Shown here piece by piece: positions 1 through 10,270 of a stretch of 64,000 bases of DNA (position 1 is its first letter; each line of letters starts with the position of its first letter). The position numbers and the translations under genes are program-made. This DNA comes from Papaver somniferum (Eukaryota > Streptophyta > Magnoliopsida > Ranunculales > Papaveraceae): positions 194,056,827 to 194,120,826 of the forward strand of contig NC_039362.1 in the NCBI RefSeq assembly GCF_003573695.1, read 5' to 3'. The notes under the pieces are model-generated. The model was not told the origin of the DNA. It did not search any database and was given only the letters and a program-made list of their open reading frames with translations.

Positions 1-1454
1 CCAAGCTTCATATGGAGTTTTGTTGAGAACTGCTTTTGTTGGCGAACGATTAAGGATGTAGACCATCGTGTTGACTACTTCTTCCCAGTAACTGTTGGGT
101 AGCTTCCTTGCTTTCAACATGCTGCGAGCCATTTCCACGATCGTACGATTTTTTCTTTCCGCGACGCCGTTTTGTTGTGGATTGTATCGGACGGTAAGCT
201 CCTTCTTAATACCGTTTTCTTTGCAGTAGTTGATAAACTCATTTGAGGTTAATTCTCCACCACGGTCTGTACGGAAAACCTTTAGTTGGTGACCACTTTG
301 CTTCTCTGCCAACGCCTTGAACTCTAGGAATTTAGGGAATGCCTCGGACTTTTGCTCGAGAATATACACCCACATCATCCTGGTATAATCATCCACGAAT
401 AGGAGAAAATATCTTTTATTGTTGAGTGAAGTTGTTCTTGTCGGACCGCAGATATTGGCGTGCACCAATTCGAGGGGCCTTCTTGCTCTCCACGATTTAT
501 TTGTAAATGGAAATCTATGAAACTTTCCAAGAATACAACCTTCACATATTTTATCTCCACCGCTGATATTGGGAAGACCAATTACCATGTTCTTTGATTT
601 TAAAACCTTCAAGGATCTATAGTTGAGATGCCCGTACCTCAAATGCCATAACTTGCATTCATCAATATGATTGGTACTCATTGCACAATTTTCAATTGAT
701 GGCATAGATAGAGGAAAGACAAAATTTCCTGACATTTTTACTTTTGCCACCAATTGCTTGTTAATTTTATCATAAATTATGCATTCTCCGTCTTCGAAAT
801 GTAGTGAGTACCCCTTTCTTATAAGTTGTCCAACACTTAATAAATTTTGAGCTAGTCCAGGAACATAAAGAACATCAGATATGTATCGAGTCTTACTTGA
901 CCTTGTACGTACGGATATGACTCCTCTTCCTTCAACATTCTGGAACTTTCCATCTCCGAGCTTGACTGGTGGAATCTCTTGCTCCTCCAATTTTACGAAA
1001 TATTCTTTGTTTCCTGTCATATGGCTGCTGCATCCGCTGTCGACATACCATATACCTTGCGCTTCTTGTTGCGAGGTGAGGCAGGAATAAAATACTTGAT
1101 TTTGAGAATCATTTTTCTCGGAATAGTTGGCTTCATTATTTTTAAGCCAACAATCTTTTTCCATGTGATTTAAGTTATCACATTTGGTGCACTTGTACTT
1201 GCAATTTTCAGTTGCATGGCCAAACTTTGTGCAAACACTGCATCGGAGATTTGAGGAGTAATTTTTTCCGTACCTTTGGTTGTTGTTTCTATAACCTCCT
1301 TTTCCTCTTCCACGTCCGCGCTAGAAATTTTTGGGCCCTTGATTTGATGTCGACCCTTTCTCGTGAGGTGATGTTGATGACGATCCCCCTCTGGAGCTTT
1401 CTTTTCTGGATTCCGTATTTTTCTTTTCACTGAAATTTATTTTTGGTTGAAACG
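1..1454 (-). pseudogene. copia gag C-terminus, zinc knuckles, protease and integrase (partial polyprotein)
   Basis: The minus-strand translation runs out of the nested-element junction into an RGRGRGKGGY arginine/glycine stretch, then two knuckles of form C-X2-C-X4-H-X4-C (first CSVCTKFGHATENC, about 1212-1253). The copia protease signature WYVDSGCSSHMTGN lies near 1015-1055, WHLRYGHL of the GAG-pre-integrase domain near 630-650, then integrase with FVDDYTRMMWVY, FRTDRGGEL and NPQQNGVAERKNRTI in the first 400 bases. An in-frame TAG at about 1321 (…NF*RGRG…) interrupts gag. The frame is otherwise open and leaves the window at YILNRSPTKAVLNKTPYEAW. Reverse transcriptase is not inside the window. 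Confidence 0.93.
1450..1454. repeat. target-site duplication AAACG, left copy (right copy 8370-8374)
   Basis: AAACG directly precedes the TGATGAGTGC start of the nested element, and the same five bases follow its CCCACCA end. In the host gag the pair collapses to one copy and keeps the frame (…PLEQAF QPKINF…). This is the standard mark of LTR-retrotransposon integration. Confidence 0.93.
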
Positions 1455-4037
1455 TGATGAGTGCTAAAAAGTGCATATTTCTATATATTTTTCTTGGCAT
1501 TTAACTCATCCTTTGTGCATTAATTCTACATTTTATCCCATATTCTGTATTTTCATTGTTTTCAAGAATAAATATTTTTATTAATTAATTTTGCATTTTT
1601 AGGTAATAAATAAAGTTAGATGAATTGCGGAGCGGAAAAGAGAAGAAAAGTAGTGAAAAGCCGGGAGGAATTACGCAAGGAAGCCGCGAAGAATGTTGTG
1701 CACAAGACCAAAAGGTTAGAACTGGGCTTGAAGAGGAAGAATTGTTCTTAAAGAAGATATGGGCTTGGCATATCCGAGGCCCAAAACCCTCACCCAGATC
1801 CATTTCCTATATCCATACCCGTTTCCCTTTCTAGCCGTCAGATTGGACACATCTAAATCTAATGGTCGCAACATCGTCAGTACATCAAAGTCTGAAGATC
1901 CTGTCTAACACTACAGCACCTAACTCCATCTTGCGCCGTTAATTTCGTTGTATTATACAATCCAACGGTCGCTACAAGCTCTTCACGTATAGCCGTTAGA
2001 TCGATCTATCAATTCCACATCCAACGGCTGAGCTTCGCAAATCATCAAACTTGTTGTACCCGATCAACACCCAAACACCAAATTCCCTATACCCGAACCA
2101 AACACACCTTACCCAAATTTCCCATCGACTTCTTCTTCTCTTTCCCCTCACCTCCGTCTGCAACTCCATCACCACCACGCCCTGCCACTGCCACAACCAC
2201 CTTCTCCACCTGCCATAGCCACCATCACCAGTCTACAACAACCCATCTCCTTTCCCATCATTTCCCTACCACTCTACCCACCTAATTCATCGATTTCCCC
2301 TCTTTTCTCTCTGAAACCCTAGATGAGAAAATCAATGAATTAGGTCAAGTTAGAAACGAAATTGGAAGGCATGGAGAGGAGCAGGAGAGTCAGAAGAAGA
2401 ATGGGTCGACGTACAGAAGCCATTATCAAAGATTAGGTAAACTGAATTTCAATTTTCAGAAACCCTAATTTACTGTTTTGGGGGTTTTGCTTGTAAAGTG
2501 TAATTGAGTATAAATAGATGCTTTGGAATGTTGTAATAGGTATTCCTGGATTAGCCAGTGTGTCCAGAACTGTGAGTTCTGTAAAAAATTCCATTTTATG
2601 CTCTGTTTTTATCCTTTGTTCTTCACTGTTTTGCTATCCATGTTTTTCCATGTTCTGTGTATTGTTCAGTTTCTCCATTTGATGTAATGTGCTGTTGCTA
2701 TCCATGTTATGTTTCATGTCTCCTGTTATGTTATGTTTCTGTAATATTTGTATCATGTTCTGTACTGTTTCTGTTATGTATGTTCTGAATCCCAAATGCT
2801 AGGACTAGATGAAATTATGAACCAACTGAGATAGTCTTCATCATGTGCAGCTCATGTTCAGTGTTGCTAAGCCCTTAGACTAGTTGTGCTTTAATCAGAC
2901 AATTAGCACTTTGGTAATTATCTTAGCTGTGAGTAGAATATCCCTTAGGTTAATGGTGGATTCAACATCCTAGTGTTCTTTCATCACTCTTGTTTACTGT
3001 CTCCCTTCATTGCTGTTTTCTCAATAGTTCACTGTTAGTTCACTGTTATGTTTAGTGTTTAATGTTTAGTTCCTCAAATGTTAAGTTTGTTCACTGTTAG
3101 TGGTGGAAGTTTAGGTTAGAATTCATGTAAATTGAGCTGATTGAGAAATGGAGGAATTTAGTGTCCACTGTTGCTTGTGATTCATTGTGCTGTTAAAAGA
3201 CAGTCAATGCTAGGAGTAAAACAGTTGGACAAGCTTCTTCTCCTTCCATTCCATTTATGTATGCCCTGGAACATAGGCAGGCTAGAACCTCCACCTAGCT
3301 CCATTAGGGACAAGGATTTAACCAAAAACAGCCACTGCCTAGCATCTTTCCTGTTCTTCTTTGTTATCTATCTGTTTTTGTGGCTTCTTATCACTGTTTT
3401 TATAGCTGTTTTTATAACTGTTTTGTGCCCTGTTCTTCCTTTGCCTTTGGCCCTTGGCCATTGCCTTTGATTTATCACTGCCATGCCATTGTAAATTTGC
3501 ATGCTTTTGCCATGTGTTGCTTCCATGTATATACCATTGTCACTTTTTCTTTGTACATGTCATTGTAAATTCCATCCTTGTCCCTGTGTGACTTAGTGCC
3601 CTGTCTGCCTAGAGCCTGCTTTACCTTGTCTGCCTGCACAGCTCCTGCTCTCCCTTTCCCTGCTGAGCACCTGCCCTTTGCACTGCTGCTGCTGCAACTG
3701 AGCTTGGCTCAGCTAAGACCAAAGTTTAGTTCATATCCAAGGCCCAGTTCACTACAAGCCCAAAGGCTTCACATTTAATCAAAGCCCATCTTGCTCTTAT
3801 TGTGAAAGCAAAAGCTTCAAAGTTATTCAAAGCCCATTGATATTCAAAACCCTTTGGTACTCAAAGCCCATTAGCAATTTAGAAACCCAAAATAGTTAGA
3901 AACTCCAAACACACCCAGTCTCTGTGGATCGACCCGTACTTGCACGAGCTACAACCGACGACCGTGCACTTGCGGTATTACACGTAGGCCCCCGTTTCTT
4001 TTGCGCTTCATTATTACACGCTTTCCCAGGCCCACCA
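1455..4037 (+). repeat. LTR1 of the nested minimal element
   Basis: It begins TGATGAGTGCTAAAAAG and ends GGCCCACCA, followed immediately by a primer site. It contains a sequence repeated in LTR2 and LTR3, including a promoter-like stretch TATAAATAG near 2509-2517 and long CTGTT/ATGTT-rich low-complexity tracts between 2620 and 3130. The open frames seen in it recur in every LTR copy and resemble no protein I know, so I treat the whole as non-coding LTR. Confidence 0.9.
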
Positions 4038-4206
4038 AGTTTTTGGTGCCGCTGCCGGGGATAAAAGGCTTAGTGCATACGCTGCCGGGATAAAAGGCTT
4101 AGTGCATACGCTAAATGCATTCGAGAGACCAGCGACAGTGGTATAGTTAGGATTTCCTTAGTTTTGTTTTACTTGAGGACAAGTAAAATTCAGGTTTGGG
4201 GGTATT
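4038..4206 (+). other. 169-bp internal segment 1 (PBS plus PPT only)
   Basis: The primer-binding site TGGTGCCGCTGCCGGGGA is at 4044-4061. A roughly 30-bp unit GCTGCCGGG-ATAAAAGGCTT… follows twice in tandem (about 4051-4110). The rest matches the last ~120 bp before the 3' LTR of the full-length relative (43643-43764), including TTACTTGAGGACAAGTAAAA and the polypurine tract GGTTTGGGGGTATT. The segment therefore looks like a fusion of the PBS to the 3' end of the internal region, with about 7 kb of leader, gag-pol and 3' sequence deleted. Confidence 0.85.
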
Positions 4207-5618
4207 TGATGATTGCTAAAAAGTGCATATTTCTATATATTTTTCTTGGCATTTAACTCATCCTTTGTGCATTAATTCTACATTTTATCCAATATTCTGT
4301 ATTTTCATTGTTTTCAAGAATAAATATTTTTATTAATTAATTTTGCATTTTTAGGTAATAAATAAAGTTAGATGAATTGCGGAGCGGAAAAGAGAAGAAA
4401 AGTAGTGAAAAGCCGGGAGGAATTACGCAAGGAAGCCGCGAAGAATGTTGTGCACAAGACCAAAAGGTTAGAACTGGGCTTGAAGAGGAAGAATTGTTCT
4501 TAAAGAAGATATGGGCTTGGCATATCCGAGGCCCAAAACCCTCACCCAGATCCATTTCCTATATCCATACCCGTTTCCCTTTCTAGCCGTCAGATTGGAC
4601 ACATCTAAATCTAATGGTCGCAACATCGTCAGTACATCAAAGTCTGAAGATCCTGTCTAACACTACAGCACCTAACTCCATCTTGCGCCGTTAATTTCGT
4701 TGTATTATACAATCCAACGGTCGCTACAAGCTCTTCACGTATAGCCGTTAGATCGATCTATCAATTCCACATCCAACGGCTGAGCTTCGCAAATCATCAA
4801 ACTTGTTGTACCCGATCAACACCCAAACACCAAATTCCCTATACCCGAACCAAACACACCTTACCCAAATTTCCCATCGACTTCTTCTTCTCTTTCCCCT
4901 CACCTCCGTCTGCAACTCCATCACCACCACGCCCATCCACTGCCTAGCATCTTTCCTGTTCTTCTTTGTTATCTATCTGTTTTTGTGGCTTCTTATCACT
5001 GTTTTTATAGCTGTTTTTATAACTGTTTTGTGCCCTGTTCTTACTTTGCCTTTGGCCCTTGGCCATTGCCTTTGATTTATCACTGCTATGCCATTGTAAA
5101 TTTGCATCCTTTTGCCCTGTGTTGCTTCCATGTATATACCATTGTCACTTTTTCTTTGTACATGTCATTGTAAATGCCATCCTTGGCCCTGTGTGACTTA
5201 GTGCCCTGTCTGCCTGCACAGCTCCTGCTCTCCATTTCCCTGCTGAGCACCTGCCCTTTGCACTGCTGCTGCTGCAACTGAGCTTGGCTCAGCTAAGACC
5301 AAAGTTTAGTTCATATCCAAGGCCCAGTTCACTACAAGCCCAAACTGCTTCACAGTTAATCAAAGCCCATCTTGCTCTTATTGTGAAAGCAAAAGCTTCA
5401 AAGTTATTCAAAGCCCATTGATATTCAAAACCCTTTGGTACTCAAAGCCCATTAGCAATTTAGAAACCCAAAATAGTTAGAAACTCCAAACACACCCAGT
5501 CTCTGTGGATCGACCCGTACTTGCACGAGCTACAACCGACGACCGTGCACTTGCGGTATTACACGTAGGCCCCCGTTTCTTTTGCGCTTCATTATTACAC
5601 GCTTTCCCAGGCCCACCA
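4207..5618 (+). repeat. LTR2, internally deleted middle LTR
   Basis: It matches LTR1 and LTR3 at both ends but is only 1412 bp. About 1.17 kb is missing between CACCACGCCC and CCACTGCCTAGC (junction near 4930-4945). The sequence CCACTGCC occurs in LTR1 at both deletion borders (near 2184 and 3332), which fits a deletion between short direct repeats. Its first bases TGATGATTGC agree with LTR3, not LTR1. Confidence 0.88.
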
Positions 5619-5787
5619 AGTTTTTGGTGCCGCTGCCGGGGATAAAAGGCTTAGTGCATACGCTGCCGGGATAAAAGGCTTAGTGCATACGCTAAATGCA
5701 TTCGAGAGACCAGCGACAGTGGTATAGTTAGGATTTCCTTAGTTTTGTTTTACTTGAGGACAAGTAAAATTCAGGTTTGGGGGTATT
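5619..5787 (+). other. 169-bp internal segment 2 (PBS plus PPT only)
   Basis: By eye this is the same as the segment at 4038-4206: primer site at 5625-5642, the duplicated GCTGCCGGG-ATAAAAGGC unit, then the polypurine tract ending at 5787 against LTR3. Its near identity to segment 1 says the duplication is recent or has been homogenised. Confidence 0.85.
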
Positions 5788-8369
5788 TGATGATTGCTAA
5801 AAAGTGCATATTTCTATATATTTTTCTTGGCATTTAACTCATCCTTTGTGCATTAATTCTACATTTTATCCAATATTCTGTATTTTCATTGTTTTCAAGA
5901 ATAAATATTTTTATTAATTAATTTTGCATTTTTAGGTAATAAATAAAGTTAGATGAATTGCGGAGCGGAAAAGAGAAGAAAAGTAGTGAAAAGCCGGGAG
6001 GAATTACGCAAGGAAGCCGCGAAGAATGTTGTGCACAAGACCAAAAGGTTAGAACTGGGCTTGAAGAGGAAGAATTGTTCTTAAAGAAGATATGGGCTTG
6101 GCATATCCGAGGCCCAAAACCCTCACCCAGATCCATTTCCTATATCCATACCCGTTTCCCTTTCTAGCCGTCAGATTGGACACATCTAAATCTAATGGTC
6201 GCAACATCGTCAGTACATCAAAGTCTGAAGATCCTGTCTAACACTACAGCACCTAACTCCATCTTGCGCCGTTAATTTCGTTGTATTATACAATCCAACG
6301 GTCGCTACAAGCTCTTCACGTATAGCCGTTAGATCGATCTATCAATTCCACATCCAACGGCTGAGCTTCGCAAATCATCAAACTTGTTGTACCCGATCAA
6401 CACCCAAACACCAAATTCCCTATACCCGAACCAAACACACCTTACCCAAATTTCCCATCGACTTCTTCTTCTCTTTCCCCTCACCTCCGTCTACAACTCC
6501 ATCACCACCACGCCCTGCCACTGCCACAACCACCTTCTCCACCTGCCATAGCCACCATCACCAGTCTACAACAACCCATCTCCTTTCCCATCATTTCCCT
6601 ACCACTCTACCCACCTAATTCATCGATTTCCCCTCTTTTCTCTCTGAAACCCTAGATGAGAAAATCAATGAATTAGGTCAAGTTAGAAACGAAATTGGAA
6701 GGCATGGAGAGGAGCAGGAGAGTCAGAAGAAGAATGGGTCGACGTACAGAAGCCATTATCAAAGATTAGGTAAACTGAATTTCAATTTTCAGAAACCCTA
6801 ATTTACTGTTTTGGGGGTTTTGCTTGTAAAGTGTAATTGAGTATAAATAGATGCTTTGGGATGTTGTAATAGGTATTCCTGGATTAGCCAGTGTGTCCAG
6901 AACTGTGAGTTCTGTAAAAAATTCCATTTTATGCTCTGTTTTTATCCTTTGTTCTTCACTGTTTTGCTATCCATGTTTTTCCATGTTCTGTGTATTGTTC
7001 AGTTTCTCCATTTGATGTAATGTGCTGTTGCTATCCATGTTATGTTTCATGTCTCCTGTTATGTTATGTTTCTGTAATATTTGTATCATGTTCTGTACTG
7101 TTTCTGTTATGTATGTTCTGAATCCCAAATGCTAGGACTAGATGAAATTATGAACCAACTGAGATAGTCTTCATCATGTGCAGCTCATGTTCAGTGTTGC
7201 TAAGCCCTTAGACTAGTTGTGCTTTAATCAGACAATTAGCACTTTGGTAATTATCTTAGCTGTGAGTAGAATATCCCTTAGGTTAATGGTGGATTCAACA
7301 TCCTAGTGTTCTTTCATCACTCTTGTTTACTGTCTCCCTTCATTGCTGTTTTCTCAATAGTTCACTGTTAGTTCACTGTTATGTTTAGTGTTTAATGTTT
7401 AGTTCCTCAAATGTTAAGTTTGTTCACTGTTAGTGGTGGAAGTTTAGGTTAGAATTCATGTAAATTGAGCTGATTGAGAAATGGAGGAATTTAGTGTCCA
7501 CTGTTGCTTGTGATTCATTGTGCTGTTAAAAGACAGTCAATGCTAGGAGTAAAACAGTTGGACAAGCTTCTTCTCCTTCCATTCCATTTATGTATGCCCT
7601 GGAACATAGGCAGGCTAGAACCTCCACCTAGCTCCATTAGGGACAAGGATTTAACCAAAAACAGCCACTGCCTAGCATCTTTCCTGTTCTTCTTTGTTAT
7701 CTATCTGTTTTTGTGGCTTCTTATCACTGTTTTTATAGCTGTTTTTATAACTGTTTTGTGCCCTGTTCTTCCTTTGCCTTTGGCCCTTGGCCATTGCCTT
7801 TGATTTATCACTGCCATGCCATTGTAAATTTGCATCCTTTTGCCCTGTGTTGCTTCCATGTATATACCATATCACTTTTTCTTTGTACATGTCATTGTAA
7901 ATGCCATCCTTGGCCCTGTGTGACTTAGTGCCCTGTCTGCCTAGAGCCTGCTTTACCTTGTCTGCCTGCACAGCTCCTGCTCTCCCTTTCCCTGCTGAGC
8001 ACCTGCCCTTTGCACTGCTGCTGCTGCAACTGAGCTTGGCTCAGCTAAGACCAAAGTTTAGTTCATATCCAAGGCCCAGTTCACTACAAGCCCAAAGGAT
8101 TCACAGTTAATCAAAACCCATCTTGCTCTTATTGTGAAAGCAAAAGCTTCAAAGTTATTCAAAGCCCATTGATATTCAAAACCCTTTGGTACTCAAAGCC
8201 CATTAGCAATTTAGAAACCCAAAATAGTTAGAAACTCCAAACACACCCAGTTTCTGTGGATCGACCCGTACTTCCACGAGCTACAACCGACGACCGTGCA
8301 CTTGCGGTATTACACGTAGGCCCCCGTTTCTTTTGCGCTTCATTATTACACGCTTTCCCGGGCCCACCA
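5788..8369 (+). repeat. LTR3 of the nested minimal element
   Basis: It begins TGATGATTGC and ends GGGCCCACCA at the AAACG duplication. It is colinear with LTR1 over its full length, with only scattered substitutions and small indels (for example a few bases near 7870 and 8097). Confidence 0.9.
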
Positions 8370-8374
8370 AAACG

Positions 8375-9038
8375 CCTGCTCCAACGGCTGCTCCGCGAAC
8401 CTATTTATCCTTTTCTCGTACGCCTCGAGTGAACCCATTAATTCGTGTACCGAGAGAGTCGATAAATTTTTGGACTCTTCAATGGTAGCGACGATGTGAT
8501 CGAATTTGAACAGTAAGCTCCTTAAAATATTTTCTACAACTCTTTTATTTCCTATGGTATCTCCATAACTACTAATTTGATTTACTATACCAGTAACTCT
8601 TGAAAAGAAATTCTGGATAGTTTCATTTTCTTTCATAAGTAGATTATCAAAATCTCGCCATAAGTTTTGTAGTTTAATGGAGATTACCTTTTTTGATCCT
8701 TGGAATGCTGCTTTAAGAATATTCCAGGCCTCCTTCGAAGTTTTCGCCACCGAAATTCGAGGAAAAATAGTTTTGCTTACCTCTTGTTGTAGAAATAGTA
8801 GTGCTTTAGCATCCTTCTTCTTGTTTTCCTTGTACTCCTTTTTCTCTGCATCTGTCCATGACGATAGAGCTTCTGCCGACTCGGGTACCTTATAACCATC
8901 TTCTACAAAATCCCATAAGTCTTGTGAAATGAATAATTTTTTCATTTGTAAACTCTAATAATCATAACTCTCACCATCAAAAATTGGAATTAGACTTTGG
9001 GCATAATTGAAACCTTGAATACTTTTGTTAGTTGCCAT
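8375..9038 (-). pseudogene. copia gag N-terminal part (UBN2/Retrotran_gag_2 type)
   Basis: The frame starts at ATG 9038 (MATNKSIQGFNYAQSLIPIF). It meets an in-frame TAG at codon 28 (8955-8957), where copia gags usually carry Trp (…ESYDYW). It then continues through MKKLFISQDLWDFVEDGY, a DAKALLFLQQEV motif and the EAWNILKAAFQGS region typical of the copia gag core. It reaches …AEQPLEQAF at the nested insertion and resumes at 1454. The product would be the nucleocapsid-forming structural protein of the particle. The stop, the insertion and a second stop downstream make it non-functional. Confidence 0.92.
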
Positions 9039-9070
9039 GTGTAGAGTTTTAGGATTACTGGGTTAGGTTT

Positions 9071-9084
9071 GCTCTGATACCAAA
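9071..9084 (-). promoter_or_regulatory. primer-binding site of the copia element (tRNA-Met type)
   Basis: The minus strand reads TTTGGTATCAGAGC just inside the LTR. This is the usual plant copia primer site complementary to the 3' end of initiator tRNA-Met, and it fixes the element's orientation and its 5' LTR. Confidence 0.88.
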
Positions 9085-9086
9085 TT

Positions 9087-9587
9087 TGTTGGCGCAATGC
9101 GAAAATGTGATGGGTTTATGGAAATGAATTTAGGAAGAGAGGTTGGTTAATTGAAAAGTGAGGCTTATATTAATATGAAAATGAAAATATTACAAGAGGC
9201 TTGTGTAGCAACTTTGGCTTACACTAGTTGTTTACAAAGAGGCACTTTGGCTCTTACTCTAAACTCTAGCTCTCACTCTAACTCTTGTTTACTCACTTGA
9301 GTTTTGATTGTTGTTGGATGATCCCAAATGAATCCATCCTATGCCTATTTATAGGCTTCATGAACAACTACTTACTTCTCTAGATAGTTCTATCTAGACT
9401 CTTCTTTACACTCTCAACTTAGATATTACAAGAAAATTCTAGAGAAAAGAATTCTCTAGATAATACTTGATGTAAAGAAGGCCTAGAAGATTCTAGCATG
9501 TATTGGGTTTTATTTAGTGTAGATGATTATTGGGCTTTACTTATTGGGATTTCTAGAATAATCACAAATTAGCTTATGTTTTTAACA
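9087..9587 (-). repeat. 5' LTR of the copia element (501 bp)
   Basis: On the plus strand it begins TGTTGGCGC and ends TTTTTAACA, so the minus-strand LTR is TGTTAAAAAC…CCAACA with TG…CA termini. It contains a TATA-like CCTATTTATAGG near 9343-9354. Only one LTR copy is in the window. Confidence 0.88.
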
Positions 9588-10270
9588 ATTATAACGAGAT
9601 CAATAAATGGAGATAGGTAAACATACCATCAATGATCGGAGCGGGAGCAGGTGCTTGAGTTGGGAGGAAGAAGAAAACCAATTGAAGAAGTAGTTTTTCT
9701 TTAGAAAATAGCAAAACAGAATTTTATGAATTATGGGTTCGAGAATAATTTTTTAAGGAAAATGGGGGCGCCCATGAAATTTTACACCAGTGGGCTTGAC
9801 AGTGTAAAAATTTAGAAAAATGGATGTAATAGTAGTTTGACGTTTGTGGTTGGTTGAACTCAGCCGGTTTAAGCTTGCATAATTTTTTGCACATACTATG
9901 CTTGTTTTGGAAACTTTGTTCTTGTAATTTTTTTCTTTTCTTTTCCTTCTCCTAAAATACTCCAAGCAGGGATCTCCTTTTATTATATACGTTTTCCCTA
10001 ATATATATTTCCCTTAGAAGTAAGCCTATTAATTGGGGTATCACGATCCAGTTTCTAATGCATGCAATCTCTAGACTATGTATAACCAGGGTGAATTTTT
10101 GTAGGTAGGTCGAAAACTAAAAGGGTTATTGAAATCCATGTTCCAACCATTTTTGGAATCCTTATATTACTTGGATTATAATTTCTAGCTAAAGCAAAAC
10201 TAATTTATTCCCTCCTCTTTAAATATCCATGGAATATTAAAGAGTGTCATACGAAATCTTGCGAGTAATC
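9588..10270. other. non-coding interval between copia LTR and F-box/DUF295 gene
   Basis: It is mostly AT-rich. On the minus strand at about 9625-9690 there is a short frame ending …FFFLPTQAPAPAPIID followed by a GT splice-donor-like GGTATGTTT. This resembles an exon of an arabinogalactan-peptide type gene but has no convincing start, and the copia LTR lies just beyond it. A TATA-like CTTTAAATAT sits at about 10217-10226, upstream of the F-box/DUF295 gene. Confidence 0.4.

Larger units (their letters stand above)
1455..8369 (+). mobile_element. nested minimal gypsy-type element with three LTRs in tandem
   Basis: The order is LTR1 (1455-4037), 169-bp internal (4038-4206), LTR2 (4207-5618, internally deleted), 169-bp internal (5619-5787), LTR3 (5788-8369). 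LTR1 and LTR3 are 2583 and 2582 bp and nearly identical by eye. Each internal segment holds a primer site (TGGTGCCGCTGCCGGGG), a short duplicated stretch and a polypurine tract (GGTTTGGGGGTATT) directly before the next LTR. There is no gag or pol. The LTR start and 3' internal sequence match the elements at 34477-45867 and 50201-57252, so it is a non-autonomous derivative of that Athila/Tat-like family. The extra unit probably arose by unequal or template-switch recombination, but the whole array is flanked by one duplication (AAACG). Confidence 0.9.
1..9587 (-). mobile_element. Ty1/copia LTR retrotransposon, partial, with a nested insertion
   Basis: Read on the minus strand the order is LTR (9087-9587), tRNA-Met-type primer site, gag, two CCHC zinc knuckles, aspartic protease, GAG-pre-integrase and integrase. 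This gag-PR-INT order is that of Ty1/copia. Reverse transcriptase, RNase H and the 3' LTR would lie left of position 1. The gag is interrupted by the element at 1455-8369; removing that element and one copy of AAACG rejoins the gag frame exactly. Two in-frame TAG stops show that the copy is dead. The five bases beyond the LTR are ATTAT; the partner duplication is outside the window. Confidence 0.93.

Noticed and set aside
1585..6167. Repeated 69- and 72-codon open frames on both strands (MRSGKEKKSSEKPGG… and MDLGEGFGPRICQ…)
   Set aside because: They recur at the same place in each LTR copy of the family, overlap each other on opposite strands and lack known domains. They are LTR sequence, not genes.
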